Positions 12,866 through 21,467 of a DNA stretch of 23,351 nt are shown piece by piece. Source of the stretch: a virus; the IMG/VR virus record IMGVR_UViG_3300034283_001708, positions 1-23,351 of that record, one strand, 5' to 3'. Positions within the stretch are counted from its first letter, which is position 1. Each line of letters begins with the position of its first letter. The notes under the pieces were generated by a model, which was not told the DNA's origin, did no database searches, and saw only the letters and a list, made by a program, of their open reading frames with translations. A program made the translations under genes and the position numbers.

Positions 12866-13438
12866 GTGACTGAAATACGCAATATTGAACTACGAAACCT
12901 GGAAGTAAATCCTTCTGGGCGGCGTATTGTTGGCATTGCGGCAGCATATGAAACCCTTTCCGGCGACCTTGGAGGATTCAAGGAGAAAATAGCACCAACG
13001 GCATTCCTTAAAAGCATTGGTGAGAATGACATCCGAGCCCTTTACAATCATGATTCCGCTAAAATTCTGGGCAGGATTTCCGCTGGAACATTGAAACTAT
13101 CATCAAATGATCGCGGTTTGGAATTTGATCTGACATTGCCCAACACCAGTTACGCAAATGATCTGGTGGAATTGATGGCAAGAGGTGATGTAACAAGCTG
13201 TTCATTTGGTTTCTTTACCAGGTCCGATAAATGGTCCACGGATCCAGAAACTAAAATAAGAATCAGAACATTGCATGATGTGGATTTGCGGGAGATTTCC
13301 ATTGTTGGGGATCCGGCTTATCCTAGTGGCACATCTGCCGCTTTGCGCTCGCTTACCGCTTGGCAGTCCACATTGGACACCAGGCGCAAACGCTGTCTTC
13401 TGTCCTTTCTCAAACGGCGCAACCCGCCACGGAGTTGA
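12866..13438 (+). CDS. Prohead maturation protease (HK97 gp4-like, U35)
   Basis: Start is GTG 12866, with AAAGGG about eight bases upstream. The 190-residue protein has the serine-protease signature: His62 in LYNHD, Ser113 in SCSFGF, and the DLREISIVGDPAYP motif. The lead (ELRNLEVNPSGRRIVGIAA) is also typical. It cleaves the delta domain of the capsid protein inside the prohead. The basic C-terminus (TRRKRCLLSFLKRRN) is unusual and may be read out of the expected frame, but it ends two bases before the capsid start, so it is probably genuine. Confidence 0.9.
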   Translation: MTEIRNIELRNLEVNPSGRRIVGIAAAYETLSGDLGGFKEKIAPTAFLKSIGENDIRALYNHDSAKILGRISAGTLKLSSNDRGLEFDLTLPNTSYANDLVELMARGDVTSCSFGFFTRSDKWSTDPETKIRIRTLHDVDLREISIVGDPAYPSGTSAALRSLTAWQSTLDTRRKRCLLSFLKRRNPPRS

Positions 13439-13440
13439 TA

Positions 13441-14763
13441 ATGATGATTGCTGAACTGCGGGCACAACGCGCCCAGGTTATGGATGAATCCGCTAAAATT
13501 CTGGCCGTCACCGATGGTCCTGAAAAGCGGGAAATGACACCTGAAGAGGTGGCAAAATTCGATGAACTCATTGCTCGCGTAGATGAATTGGATGCGCGCA
13601 TCGCAGCCATGGAATCCGAAATGGTTCCTGCGGAATTGGAACCGGCAATGGACATGAGCTCCAGGCCAACTGGCAACCTGCGCAGCGAATACAACAAACG
13701 GATTCAAACCCGCAAGGTAAATCCTGCTCCTGGATTTGTCCGCGATTACAACGACCGTCAATCCATCCGCGATTCTGCGATGGCTTTCCGTGGTTGGTGT
13801 CTGGGCAAAGAAGCAACCAACGAACAACGCGCCGCGGCACATCGCAGCGGGTTGAATCTGGATGGACCTATTTTTGTAAATCCAAATCCAACTGAAGAAC
13901 AACGCGCGCAATCCACCAGCGGTTCTTCTGGCGGTTACACGATTCCTCAAGGCTTCCTTGCAGAGCTCGAGAAAAAAAGGCTTGCATTCAATCCCCTTCG
14001 TGGTGTGGCTCGCGTTATCCGCACCGATAGCGGCAATTCAATGCCAATGCCAACGGTTGATGACACAAGCAATACCGGGGCTTTGGTGGCGGAAAACACC
14101 GCAACCAGCGCAACCGATTTTACTTTGGGACAGGTAACCTTTGGCGCGTATTCGTACAAATCTGTGGTCAATTGTTCCCTGGAATTGCTCCAGGATACAG
14201 GCCTTGATCTGGGCGCCATTGTTGGTGAGCTCCTGGGCGAAAGGCTTGGACGATCTGAAGCCGCGGCATTTGCAACTGGAACCGGTTCCAGCCAACCACA
14301 GGGCGTGACTGTTGGGGCATCCGCAGGCAAAACGACTGCCAGCGCCACAGCAATTACCATCAATGAAATCTATGATTTGGTAAACAGCCTTGATGCTGCT
14401 TATCAGCCAACGGCTTCATTCATGTTCCATCAGTCCGTTTGGACCTATCTGCTTAAATTGCAGGATTCAACCGGCTTGAATCTTATTCAAAGGAATTTGG
14501 GTTACACGGAAGGTGTGCAGCCCAGATTGTTTGGGTATCCTGTCATTGTTAATAACAACATGAACAGCGCCATCACAACTGGTTTGATTACTGGTTTGTT
14601 TGGTGACTTCAGCAAATTCTACATCAGGGATGCAGGCCCAATTGTCATTCGTCGTTCGGATGATTTCCTCTTCACCAGCAACGCAGCAAGTTTCCTTGCA
14701 GTTGAGCGGTTCGATTCCAAAGTGGTTCAATCTGCCGCAATCAAGAAGCTTACCCAGGCTTAA
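13441..14763 (+). CDS. Major capsid protein (HK97 fold, with delta domain)
   Basis: ATG 13441 has GGAG six bases upstream; the frame stays open upstream into the protease gene but lacks a start site there. Of 440 residues, the first 110 or so are the helical delta domain (coiled coil at about 30-62: EEVAKFDELIARVDELDARI). The HK97 fold begins at STSGSSGGYTIPQGF (about 158 on) and continues through NPLRGVARV, MPMPTVDD, LGYTEGVQPRLFGYPV and FLAVERFDSKVVQ at the end. The delta domain acts as built-in scaffold and is removed by the protease. A terminator follows directly. Confidence 0.95.
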   Translation: MMIAELRAQRAQVMDESAKILAVTDGPEKREMTPEEVAKFDELIARVDELDARIAAMESEMVPAELEPAMDMSSRPTGNLRSEYNKRIQTRKVNPAPGFVRDYNDRQSIRDSAMAFRGWCLGKEATNEQRAAAHRSGLNLDGPIFVNPNPTEEQRAQSTSGSSGGYTIPQGFLAELEKKRLAFNPLRGVARVIRTDSGNSMPMPTVDDTSNTGALVAENTATSATDFTLGQVTFGAYSYKSVVNCSLELLQDTGLDLGAIVGELLGERLGRSEAAAFATGTGSSQPQGVTVGASAGKTTASATAITINEIYDLVNSLDAAYQPTASFMFHQSVWTYLLKLQDSTGLNLIQRNLGYTEGVQPRLFGYPVIVNNNMNSAITTGLITGLFGDFSKFYIRDAGPIVIRRSDDFLFTSNAASFLAVERFDSKVVQSAAIKKLTQA

Positions 14764-14778
14764 GATGCAATTGAATCC

Positions 14779-14815
14779 TAGGATACTCAGCCTAAAAATT
14801 GAGTATCCTATTTTT
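14779..14815 (+). terminator. Terminator after the capsid gene
   Basis: TAGGATACTC (14779-14788) pairs perfectly over 10 bp with GAGTATCCTA (14801-14810), followed by a T-run. It should lower transcription into the connector and tail genes relative to the capsid gene. Confidence 0.9.
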
Positions 14816-14839
14816 GATTTATTTTGAATGAGGTGTGAA

Positions 14840-15049
14840 ATGAAATACCAGGTGCAGCAATCATTGGTCGGTACCAATCCTTTGACGGGTGAGGAAATTT
14901 GTTTGCGTCCTGGTGACCAGGTGGAATGGTGCCCCATTGAAGGCCCTAGGATGGTCGATGCGGGGATCTTTGTCCCTGTGGCAAGCAATGCCACACCAGA
15001 GACACCAGAAGCCCCTAAGGCAAAAACCAGGGCAAAGGAAACCCGCTAA
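14840..15049 (+). CDS. Small hypothetical protein (69 aa) between capsid and connector
   Basis: ATG 14840 is preferred to ATG 14828 because GAGGTG lies between them at a suitable distance. The protein begins MKYQVQQSLVGTNPLTGEEI, looks beta-rich, and ends in a Pro/Ala/Lys-rich tail (ETPEAPKAKTRAKETR). Small proteins at this position in HK97-like phages are often minor head or decoration proteins. This is inference from order only. Confidence 0.5.
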   Translation: MKYQVQQSLVGTNPLTGEEICLRPGDQVEWCPIEGPRMVDAGIFVPVASNATPETPEAPKAKTRAKETR

Positions 15050-15588
15050 TGGCATTGCCAACTTTGGCGGATGTGAAACTACATTTGCGCGTAGACAGCA
15101 CCACAGAGGATGCTTTGATTACATCCTTGTTGGCTGGTGCAATCGATCATTTTGAGCAATCCACTAGGCGCGTTTTATCCTCGAGGTCCATTGTCCAACG
15201 GCTGGATTCTCTTCCAGACTCCCGCGTGATATTCCTGGAAAAAGGTCCGGTTACTTCTGTCACATCGGTAACCGTCAGAACATTGGCTGGCGTTTCTACC
15301 ATATCAGCAAGCGATTACATTACCATTACAGGACAAACAGAAACCAAACCACTAATCGCATTTAAGGATACCGCAAACCTTCCAACACCAGATAATTACC
15401 CTGGTGCCGTAACGGTAACCTATGTGGCGGAAACCACTACAATTCCAGAATCCATCAATGCCGCAATTCGATTGTTGACAGCCCATTGGTACGAAAACAG
15501 GCAAGCCGTTGGTCCTACTGGTGGCAATGAGGTTCCATTGGCCTACCAATCCGTAGCATCCAAATACATGTGGGGAGCCTACGGATGA
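15049..15588 (+). CDS. Head-tail connector (HK97 gp6 / phiE125 gp8-like)
   Basis: ATG 15049 overlaps the previous stop (TAATG). The 179-residue protein opens MALPTLADVKLHLRVD followed by DALITSLLAGAIDHFEQST, the hallmark of gp6/gp8-type adaptors. Central beta strands (RVIFLEKGPVTSVTSVTV) and a final helix (NAAIRLLTAHWYENRQAVG) follow. It docks under the portal to receive the tail. Its place between capsid and head-closure genes fits. Confidence 0.85.
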   Translation: MALPTLADVKLHLRVDSTTEDALITSLLAGAIDHFEQSTRRVLSSRSIVQRLDSLPDSRVIFLEKGPVTSVTSVTVRTLAGVSTISASDYITITGQTETKPLIAFKDTANLPTPDNYPGAVTVTYVAETTTIPESINAAIRLLTAHWYENRQAVGPTGGNEVPLAYQSVASKYMWGAYG

Positions 15589-15926
15589 AAATTGGCGACC
15601 TAAGGCACAGGATTGACTTACAATCCTACACCGATTACATCGACATTTACGGTAAGCCTGACAGGTCATGGACAACATACGCAACCGTTTGGGCGCAAAT
15701 CACGCCAACATCAAGTAGTGAATCGATTAACGGGTTACAATTAAACACCAGCACCACACATGCAGTTTTAATCCGTTACAGAACAGATGTGCAACCAAAC
15801 CATCGGGTTTTATTTGGTTCCAGAATCCTTAACATCCAGGGTGTCAGAAACCTGGATGAAACAAACATTGCAACGGGGTTAACCTGCCAGGAAGCTATAT
15901 CCATGGAAGGCGGAATCCCACAATGA
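15585..15926 (+). CDS. Head closure protein (SPP1 gp16 / HK97 gp7-like)
   Basis: ATG 15585 overlaps the connector stop as ATGA. The 113-residue protein starts MKIGDLRHRIDLQSYT, the standard opening of head-tail joining proteins, then DRSWTTYATVWAQITPTSS and VLFGSRILNIQGVRN. It seals the packaged head and forms the tail interface. Length and order are as expected for the family. Confidence 0.85.
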   Translation: MKIGDLRHRIDLQSYTDYIDIYGKPDRSWTTYATVWAQITPTSSSESINGLQLNTSTTHAVLIRYRTDVQPNHRVLFGSRILNIQGVRNLDETNIATGLTCQEAISMEGGIPQ

Positions 15927-16663
15927 TTAAGATCAACACACCAGAATTTAGCACACAGATTATGACTGCGGTAAGGCAATTCCTTAACACCGCATCGGAT
16001 CGGGACACCAAAAAAGGGATCGCATCCGCACTATACCAGGGCGGAAAGATTATCGCATCCAAAGCAAGACAGCTTGCACCCAAAGCACCGCGAAAGAAAA
16101 AAAAACAACGCAAAGCATACGGCAGAACCGGCTTGCTACGCAGATCCTACACCACAAAAAAAGGTGTTACCAAAAAAGGTGCAGGGGAACCATATGCCGT
16201 TGTTGGTCCATCCAAAACATTGAAAAAGGATATTGTCAGGGGAAATAAAACGGTAACTGTCAAGCCAAGTAATTACGCGCATTTGGTGGAATTTGGATTC
16301 AATGCACATGCCAGGGTTCCATTGGTTCAGGGCAGGAACCATGAAAAATTTGTAAAAAAAGGAGTCCTTTGGAAAGGCAGCACACTTGAAGAATACATAA
16401 GCAAAAAAAACATTGACAAGGCAAAGTTGTCTAAAGGAAAAGCATTTAGAACAGCCACATTCATCAAATCCACAGGGCAAAAATTTACCAGAGTAGCTGG
16501 GCAGAAAATTGTTGAGCGCGCATACCAATCATCTATTGGTGAAATGAAAACCATTATCCTCCAGAATTTGGGGATTGAAATTGACAAAGCAGCACAAAGA
16601 AGCTATTTGAAACAAGTCAGAAAATATAATGCAAGCGCATCAGGCATGCGAGGTGTGCGGTAA
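15923..16663 (+). CDS. HK97 gp10-like neck / tail completion protein, enlarged
   Basis: ATG 15923 overlaps the previous stop by ATGA. The pattern of a helical start, ASKARQLAPKAPRKKK, RTGLLRRSY, AVVGPSK and YAHLVEFGF is that of the gp10 family (substrate-like 'P-x-xTG-L' and 'Y-x-x-xVEFG' motifs). At 246 residues it is clearly longer than the usual 130-160. The extra segment (about 135-240) is Lys-rich. A run of nine A bases near 16097-16105 codes for KKKK. It likely completes the neck or tail end. Confidence 0.75.
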   Translation: MIKINTPEFSTQIMTAVRQFLNTASDRDTKKGIASALYQGGKIIASKARQLAPKAPRKKKKQRKAYGRTGLLRRSYTTKKGVTKKGAGEPYAVVGPSKTLKKDIVRGNKTVTVKPSNYAHLVEFGFNAHARVPLVQGRNHEKFVKKGVLWKGSTLEEYISKKNIDKAKLSKGKAFRTATFIKSTGQKFTRVAGQKIVERAYQSSIGEMKTIILQNLGIEIDKAAQRSYLKQVRKYNASASGMRGVR

Positions 16664-17079
16664 TGTCCCTGGCATTTGCAAAAACTCTGCGCTCATTGCT
16701 GCTCTCAGATGCGGCAGTATCTGCGGCCCTTCCTGGTGGCATTCATCCTGACATGATTCCACAGGAATCCGCATTTCCTGCGGCAGCCTATACGGTTAAC
16801 AGCACACCCATTTCATCCTTAACCAGAACCTTACCAATTAGTACAGCAGAATTTGTATTGCATGTCCGAGCTATTACACCAACTCAAGTGGCTGCGGTAG
16901 CATCCGCGGTATTAGCTGTAATAAATGGGCAACCAAACCAGACAACAGCCCATGGGACCATCATTGCAGGTTTGAGGATTACAGGCATTCAATCCGATGC
17001 TGAAGCCTTGAATGATGGTGAGGATGCACCTTATCAAACGGGCGAAATAAATATTAGCGGTTGGGTAAGGGAACAGTAG
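16663..17079 (+). CDS. Tail terminator (DUF3168-like)
   Basis: ATG 16663 overlaps the previous stop (TAATG). The 138-residue protein starts LAFAKTLRSLLLSDAAVSAA with IHPDMIPQESAFPAAAYTVN, matching tail-terminator proteins of the DUF3168 group. The middle (FVLHVRAITPTQVAAVASAV) and end (YQTGEINISGWVRE) also fit. It caps the growing tail tube and joins it to the head. Confidence 0.8.
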   Translation: MSLAFAKTLRSLLLSDAAVSAALPGGIHPDMIPQESAFPAAAYTVNSTPISSLTRTLPISTAEFVLHVRAITPTQVAAVASAVLAVINGQPNQTTAHGTIIAGLRITGIQSDAEALNDGEDAPYQTGEINISGWVREQ

Positions 17080-17105
17080 AATTACATTAACCAGGAGCTT
17101 GAACA

Positions 17106-17540
17106 ATGCCAATTGCAACAACCGACATCATCATTCCACAGGGAGCCAGTCTAGCCTATTTGGCTTCTGGTGGATCCTCAGTAACAATCTTAAATCCAAC
17201 TAATATTTCAGGGCTGTCCCAAACCCTTGCAGATATTATGATTTCCGGTGTTACATTAACGACAGAGTTGAAAGTACCAGGAAAGAAATCATTCTCAGAT
17301 ATTACGGTTACGGCAACCTACACCGAAAGTGAATTTACCGCAATTCAAACTGTGATGAATGCGCGGACATCAGTAACCCTTACACTTACCACAGCAGGTT
17401 CATTGGCATCAACACCGCTAGTAACAACTGCGGCTTTTGGAGGTTACTTCAAAGGTTTGACAATTCCAACCATTGCTGACAACAATGAACCGCTAACTTA
17501 TGAATTTGTGTTTCTGGTTAACAGCGTTACCATTTCCTAA
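17106..17540 (+). CDS. Major tail tube protein
   Basis: AGGAGC lies before ATG 17106. The 144-residue protein is almost all beta (GASLAYLASGG, SGVTLTTELKVPGKKSF, TATYTESEFTAIQTV, FVFLVNSVTIS), as expected for a tube subunit. It sits between the tail terminator and the G/GT chaperone, the standard place. It is on the small side for the family. Confidence 0.75.
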   Translation: MPIATTDIIIPQGASLAYLASGGSSVTILNPTNISGLSQTLADIMISGVTLTTELKVPGKKSFSDITVTATYTESEFTAIQTVMNARTSVTLTLTTAGSLASTPLVTTAAFGGYFKGLTIPTIADNNEPLTYEFVFLVNSVTIS

Positions 17541-17548
17541 GGTTTAAA

Positions 17549-17884
17549 ATGAGCTTGAAATTCAACAGAATCCTGACCGTGGAAAACAAACCTGGTGAGC
17601 CGGAAAAGGTTCCAGGTTTAATTGGGCAGGCATTCGTTAAAAAGATCCTGTTAGGCGATGCCAAATCCTTGATGGGGTTGGATGGTCTGACAGGATATTC
17701 CCGCATCCTGGAATTGAGCCTATGCGATGCAAACGGCAAATCCTTGAGTGCCGAGGAAATCAATGACATGCCATTTGACGCAACAAAGGCATTAGCCGAA
17801 ATTGCAAGCGAATGGAATGGGCTCTCCTCCAAGGCACAAAAGGATCTGGAAAAAAACTCCGAGCCCAGCCAGAACGAAGGTTAA
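17549..17884 (+). CDS. Tail assembly chaperone, G-type product
   Basis: ATG 17549 starts a 111-residue acidic protein (LKFNRILTVENKPGEPE, then DGLTGYSRILELSLCDANG). It has the size and place of lambda gpG. Near its end codons GAA AAA AAC form a slippery heptamer A AAA AAC at 17851-17857, so a fraction of ribosomes should shift -1 into the next frame. The unshifted product is the shorter chaperone that coats the tape measure during tail assembly. Confidence 0.8.
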   Translation: MSLKFNRILTVENKPGEPEKVPGLIGQAFVKKILLGDAKSLMGLDGLTGYSRILELSLCDANGKSLSAEEINDMPFDATKALAEIASEWNGLSSKAQKDLEKNSEPSQNEG

Positions 17885-18243
17885 TGTTCGCCTTGGCTGG
17901 GCATCTGGGCAGAACCGTTGCAGAACTTGAAGGTTCAATCTCAGTTGAGGAATTTGTTGAATGGGCAATGCTCCAGGCAATTGAGCCATGGGGCGGTTCC
18001 AGGTTGGATGTGCTTTCCGCAATGCAACAGCACGCGGCCTTGGCTCCCTGGTGCTCGGGAAAAATAAAGGTACAGGATTTAATCCCCAAATGGGGCGGAG
18101 AATCCAAAGAAGCTGGAAGTTTTGCGGAATCGGCAAAACAACTAATTGAAAGGGCAAGAGCGATAGCAGATGGCCAAAACAGCAATCGCAAACCCAACAA
18201 TCATATTAGGACTGGACAGCAGCCAATTAACAAAAGGCCTTAG
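17549..18243 (+). CDS. Tail assembly chaperone, GT frameshift fusion (-1 at 17851-17857)
   Basis: Reading G to 17857, shifting back one base and continuing from CTC 17857 to the stop at 18241-18243 gives about 231 residues. The T part (LRAQPERR, FALAGHLGRTVAELEG, SVEEFVEWAMLQAIEPWGG) matches the gpT domain that binds tail tube subunits. A perfect stem GCCCAGCC (17863-17870)/GGCTGGGC (17895-17902) begins five bases after the slip site, the ideal spacing for stimulation. The T frame also has ATG 17884 (TAATG overlap), so separate reinitiation cannot be ruled out. Confidence 0.85.
17851..17902 (+). promoter_or_regulatory. Programmed -1 ribosomal frameshift signal
   Basis: Slippery heptamer A AAA AAC (17851-17857), five-base spacer, then an 8-bp GC-rich stem 17863-17870 with 17895-17902 around a 24-base loop. 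Both the frame relation (frame 2 to frame 1) and the open overlap agree with -1 shifting, as in lambda G/T. Confidence 0.85.
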
Positions 18244-19567
18244 TGGTGCCGTATCTGTTGCCGGATCATTTGGTAAAAAAATTGGAGAAACACTAAGCGC
18301 GGCAATCATGGCTCCCATGAATGCGCTTAAAATTGGCGCAGCCATTTCAACACCATTGAATCAGGCAATGGAATTGATGGGCAAGGCCAACACCATCCTA
18401 GGTGCTCCTGTCCGGGCATTGATGGCAAGGGAAGCGGACCAGGCGGCAGCGGCAGGGATGCCAATTGCCAATGCCACATCCAGCACCATGACTGGTGTGA
18501 TGGCGCGGTTTGTGTTTGAAATTGAAGAACTGGCAGCCGATCTTGTCGTTGGCCTGGATAGGGCGTTTAACTTTCGTGCAATCCTGGAAGGTTTCCGCGG
18601 TGTCGCTTCTGGTGTGCGTAGTTTGTTGGTCGCAGCATTTGGCCCGTTAATCGCAGTTGCCAATGATAAGCAGGCATTGGATGCCGCATTTGCAGCAGGA
18701 CAGCAAATTGCGGTTGAAGGTTTCAAGATGATTGCTGAAGGGTTAATTGATGTCGCTGCAAATATAATTGATTTATCTAATACAGTAATTAAATTTTTTA
18801 ATAGCCTAATGGGCATAATGCCATTTAGTGCAAAACAAGAAGAAGCAATTAAAGATTGGCAAAATGCAAATCAACAATGGGTGCCAGGACTTGGCGGTGG
18901 TCCAGTTGGTGGCTTTGGTGGAATTAATCCCAATGTTGGGCAAGGACGATTCATCCCAGGAAACAGGGAAGATGCAATAAAAGCACTAGGCTTAAATCAG
19001 GAGCAAGATTTACTTCCCGGAATAAACGTTGGTGCAGCAAAACAAGGTATTGCAAATATAATAGCAGGATTCAAACCAGCAGCACCAGAACCGGCAAGAA
19101 TGGCGGAAAATGAATTAAGGAATTTCATCACTACTTTGGGGGATGCGCGGACACCCTTGCAAGATCTGGCCTTGCAGATGCAGCAATTCCAGGCAAACGC
19201 AGATGCAATGCGCAATGCGGTTAATGCAATGCCAGCTGGACAAGAACAATTAGCCGCGGCAGCCAGATACAACCAGATGATTGAACGGGGCGAAATCCTG
19301 TTGGGGCAAAGGCTCCAGGGGATTCTAAGCCCAACAATGCAGAGCATGGAAGCTGGAAGGATCACTTCTGCGGCTGATGTGGGATCCGCGGCATTGGTTG
19401 AGGCCATTGTTCGCGCATCGGCGCAAAGTGCAGGCGGGGACATCCAACAGCAAATCAAATCGGCAATTGAAATGCAATTGGCCCAGCAGGAAGCCCAAAC
19501 CAAAATACAGCGTGCGATCCTGGAAGCAGCAAGAAATGGCGGCCTTGTCGGATTGGGGAAAATTTAA
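18170..19567 (+). CDS. Short tape measure protein (465 aa)
   Basis: ATG 18170 lies 74 bases inside the end of the T frame. The opening (TIILGLDSSQLTKGLSGAV) is typical of tape measures. Hydrophobic stretches (residues about 150-230: VRSLLVAAFGPLIAVAN, GLIDVAANIIDLSNTVIKFF) and long Gln/Ala-rich helices follow (QDLALQMQQFQANADAM). At 465 residues it is among the shorter siphoviral tape measures; at about 1.5 angstrom per residue the tail would be roughly 70 nm. The part at 18750-19080 is noticeably more A/T-rich than its flanks. Confidence 0.8.
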   Translation: MAKTAIANPTIILGLDSSQLTKGLSGAVSVAGSFGKKIGETLSAAIMAPMNALKIGAAISTPLNQAMELMGKANTILGAPVRALMAREADQAAAAGMPIANATSSTMTGVMARFVFEIEELAADLVVGLDRAFNFRAILEGFRGVASGVRSLLVAAFGPLIAVANDKQALDAAFAAGQQIAVEGFKMIAEGLIDVAANIIDLSNTVIKFFNSLMGIMPFSAKQEEAIKDWQNANQQWVPGLGGGPVGGFGGINPNVGQGRFIPGNREDAIKALGLNQEQDLLPGINVGAAKQGIANIIAGFKPAAPEPARMAENELRNFITTLGDARTPLQDLALQMQQFQANADAMRNAVNAMPAGQEQLAAAARYNQMIERGEILLGQRLQGILSPTMQSMEAGRITSAADVGSAALVEAIVRASAQSAGGDIQQQIKSAIEMQLAQQEAQTKIQRAILEAARNGGLVGLGKI

Positions 19568-20580
19568 TGCCAACAATTTCGTATCTTGAGCATCCAGGAA
19601 ACAGCGATTCTGTTGATGCCAAATTGACGCGCAATACAACCCGTAAAATTATTGCGGAATGTGATGAAGATATTTCATCTGTTTCAATGTCACTTGCATT
19701 TTCTGTTGACAACAACATTTACATCGGGACAACGCACCCAAATCTAAGCAGTTTGTTTTGCACAAATATCAGCGTTACGCGTGATGAAAATTCATGTGTT
19801 CCAAGAGTCATTTACAACATTGAATTGACTTATTCAAACAATCTGGATTCTGGTGGGGCATCATCCAATTCCACAGGCGGTTCAGCATCCGCGGCAACTT
19901 CTGGACAACAGCAGGGAGTTCCGCCAACAGAGAGACAGACAAACCCTGTGTTGAGGCCTGTGGACATTAGGGCAAGTGCTGGCATTCATGAAATGGCCTG
20001 CCTTAAAGCCTATGATCCGGAGACAGGAAGGATTGTTCCCTATGTAAACACCGTAGGGGATTCTATCCTTCCACCACTTACCAGATCCGCACCAACTTGC
20101 CGAATTACCATTGGGCGAAATAACCTTATTTATCCTGGAAATTTAGTGCAGGATTTGGGCAAGATCAACGACCGTGATTTGGTCATTCCAATTTTAAATG
20201 CTTTTTTTCCAAAATGGTCTTTAAAATTTACTGGCATGGAAGCAGAACCAGTCTACGAAAACGGAATATCCTATTGGCGCATTACATTGACAATTGAAAT
20301 GAGCCCATTTCAAAATGAGTACACAACCAACATTGGTTGGATAAAGACTGTGGCCAATATGGGAAAGCGCGAGTTTGCAGACTTTGGCCGATCCACAAAA
20401 TTGCTAACAGATCAGTTTACAGGACAGCCACTAACAGAGCCGGATTTCCTAACGCAGGGTGGATCACAGATCAATAAAAAGAATCCAAATGGTACATATA
20501 ATCCAAATTGGATAGATGAAATTTATTATTTGAGGTTTCGCCCAGATAGTGACTTTAATATGAAAGCACTTTGGACATGA
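19567..20580 (+). CDS. Distal tail / baseplate protein, unassigned (337 aa)
   Basis: ATG 19567 overlaps the tape-measure stop (TAATG). The N-terminal third is beta-rich (TTRKIIAECDEDISSVSMSL), followed by a Ser/Gly/Ala/Gln linker (about residues 100-125), then a larger domain with VLRPVDIRASAGIHEM, PLTRSAPTCRITIGRN and YWRITLTIEMSPFQNEY. It follows the tape measure, where distal tail and baseplate hub genes lie. No peptidase or lysozyme motif is seen. Structural role inferred. Confidence 0.6.
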   Translation: MPTISYLEHPGNSDSVDAKLTRNTTRKIIAECDEDISSVSMSLAFSVDNNIYIGTTHPNLSSLFCTNISVTRDENSCVPRVIYNIELTYSNNLDSGGASSNSTGGSASAATSGQQQGVPPTERQTNPVLRPVDIRASAGIHEMACLKAYDPETGRIVPYVNTVGDSILPPLTRSAPTCRITIGRNNLIYPGNLVQDLGKINDRDLVIPILNAFFPKWSLKFTGMEAEPVYENGISYWRITLTIEMSPFQNEYTTNIGWIKTVANMGKREFADFGRSTKLLTDQFTGQPLTEPDFLTQGGSQINKKNPNGTYNPNWIDEIYYLRFRPDSDFNMKALWT

Positions 20581-21464
20581 GCAGCGGAATTGCCTTTACT
20601 CCGGATTCAGCGCGACGAATTGCAAATGCCACGCGTGGTTATGAGCAAGAGCAAGGAGCGCCAGAACCTGTCACATACCAGGCTGATGGCTCTTATGGTC
20701 GCATGATGTTGGTGCGAACGGCATCAACTTTGCCAGCCAATTACACAGGTTTGATGGCAGTCCAGGCAAACATTGTTGAAAAATTGCCTAACAATACTGT
20801 AAATGTAATTTCTAATGTTTGGGTAAAAGATTTAAACAATCAGTTGTTAAGTGCAAACACAATTTATAATGCGCGATTGTGTGGTGAGTGGACACAAAAC
20901 ATAATAGTAAATGGAATTGTTACACCAACAACTTATGGTCTTTATGTTGTGCAAAATGCACAAACTCCAAGTATTGCTGAACCATTTAAAGTTATGAGTG
21001 TTAGTGGCGGCTTTACATTCATTCAAACAATTGATGGAACCAAATCGGGAAAATTTGCTGGGTCAATTTGGACTCCTGAAATATGGGCTAACATATTTAA
21101 CCAATTTAGACCAACTGTTTATGGTGTTGCTGTTTTCCAACCAACAATTCAATTTGCAGTATTTTACCCATTTACATTGCAAGTTGATGCGTATTATTAT
21201 GCGTCTTATTCAACGGGAGATACGGTAACCTGTGCTGCTCCAGGTGGCCAAAGTTTTTTTAGTGCACATGATCCATTGCAGTTAATGCGAGCAAATGGGT
21301 ACAGGGGCAGGGCAATTATTTCCTATGGAACAAATCACTTTGGATCCGTTTCCTATTACCCAAATGGCTCTTCACCATTTACGGTAATAGCGGCAAGGCA
21401 AACAGATAATTTTACACCAGGCGGCATCGGATCTGGCATTGGTTCCGGAATCTCAGGAGTTTAA
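20577..21464 (+). CDS. Tail-associated protein (295 aa), A/T-rich middle
   Basis: ATG 20577 overlaps the previous stop (ATGA). The protein has a helical start (FTPDSARRIANATRGYEQEQ), then beta-rich segments with many Asn, Val and Thr, and ends in Gly repeats (GGIGSGIGSGISGV). The coding region at about 20770-21260 is strikingly richer in A/T and uses TTT, AAT and TTA more than its neighbours, suggesting a module acquired separately. It probably belongs to the tail tip or adhesion apparatus; family not recognised. Confidence 0.55.
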   Translation: MSSGIAFTPDSARRIANATRGYEQEQGAPEPVTYQADGSYGRMMLVRTASTLPANYTGLMAVQANIVEKLPNNTVNVISNVWVKDLNNQLLSANTIYNARLCGEWTQNIIVNGIVTPTTYGLYVVQNAQTPSIAEPFKVMSVSGGFTFIQTIDGTKSGKFAGSIWTPEIWANIFNQFRPTVYGVAVFQPTIQFAVFYPFTLQVDAYYYASYSTGDTVTCAAPGGQSFFSAHDPLQLMRANGYRGRAIISYGTNHFGSVSYYPNGSSPFTVIAARQTDNFTPGGIGSGIGSGISGV

Positions 21465-21467
21465 ATC

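Noticed and set aside
13360-13440. Protease-capsid fusion by frameshift, since the capsid frame is open inside the protease gene
   Set aside because: No slippery heptamer is seen, and the capsid has its own GGAG site and ATG at 13441.
13318-13950. 210-residue minus-strand frame, and other long minus-strand frames
   Set aside because: They lie opposite well-supported protease, capsid and other genes, lack ribosome sites and show no recognisable motifs.
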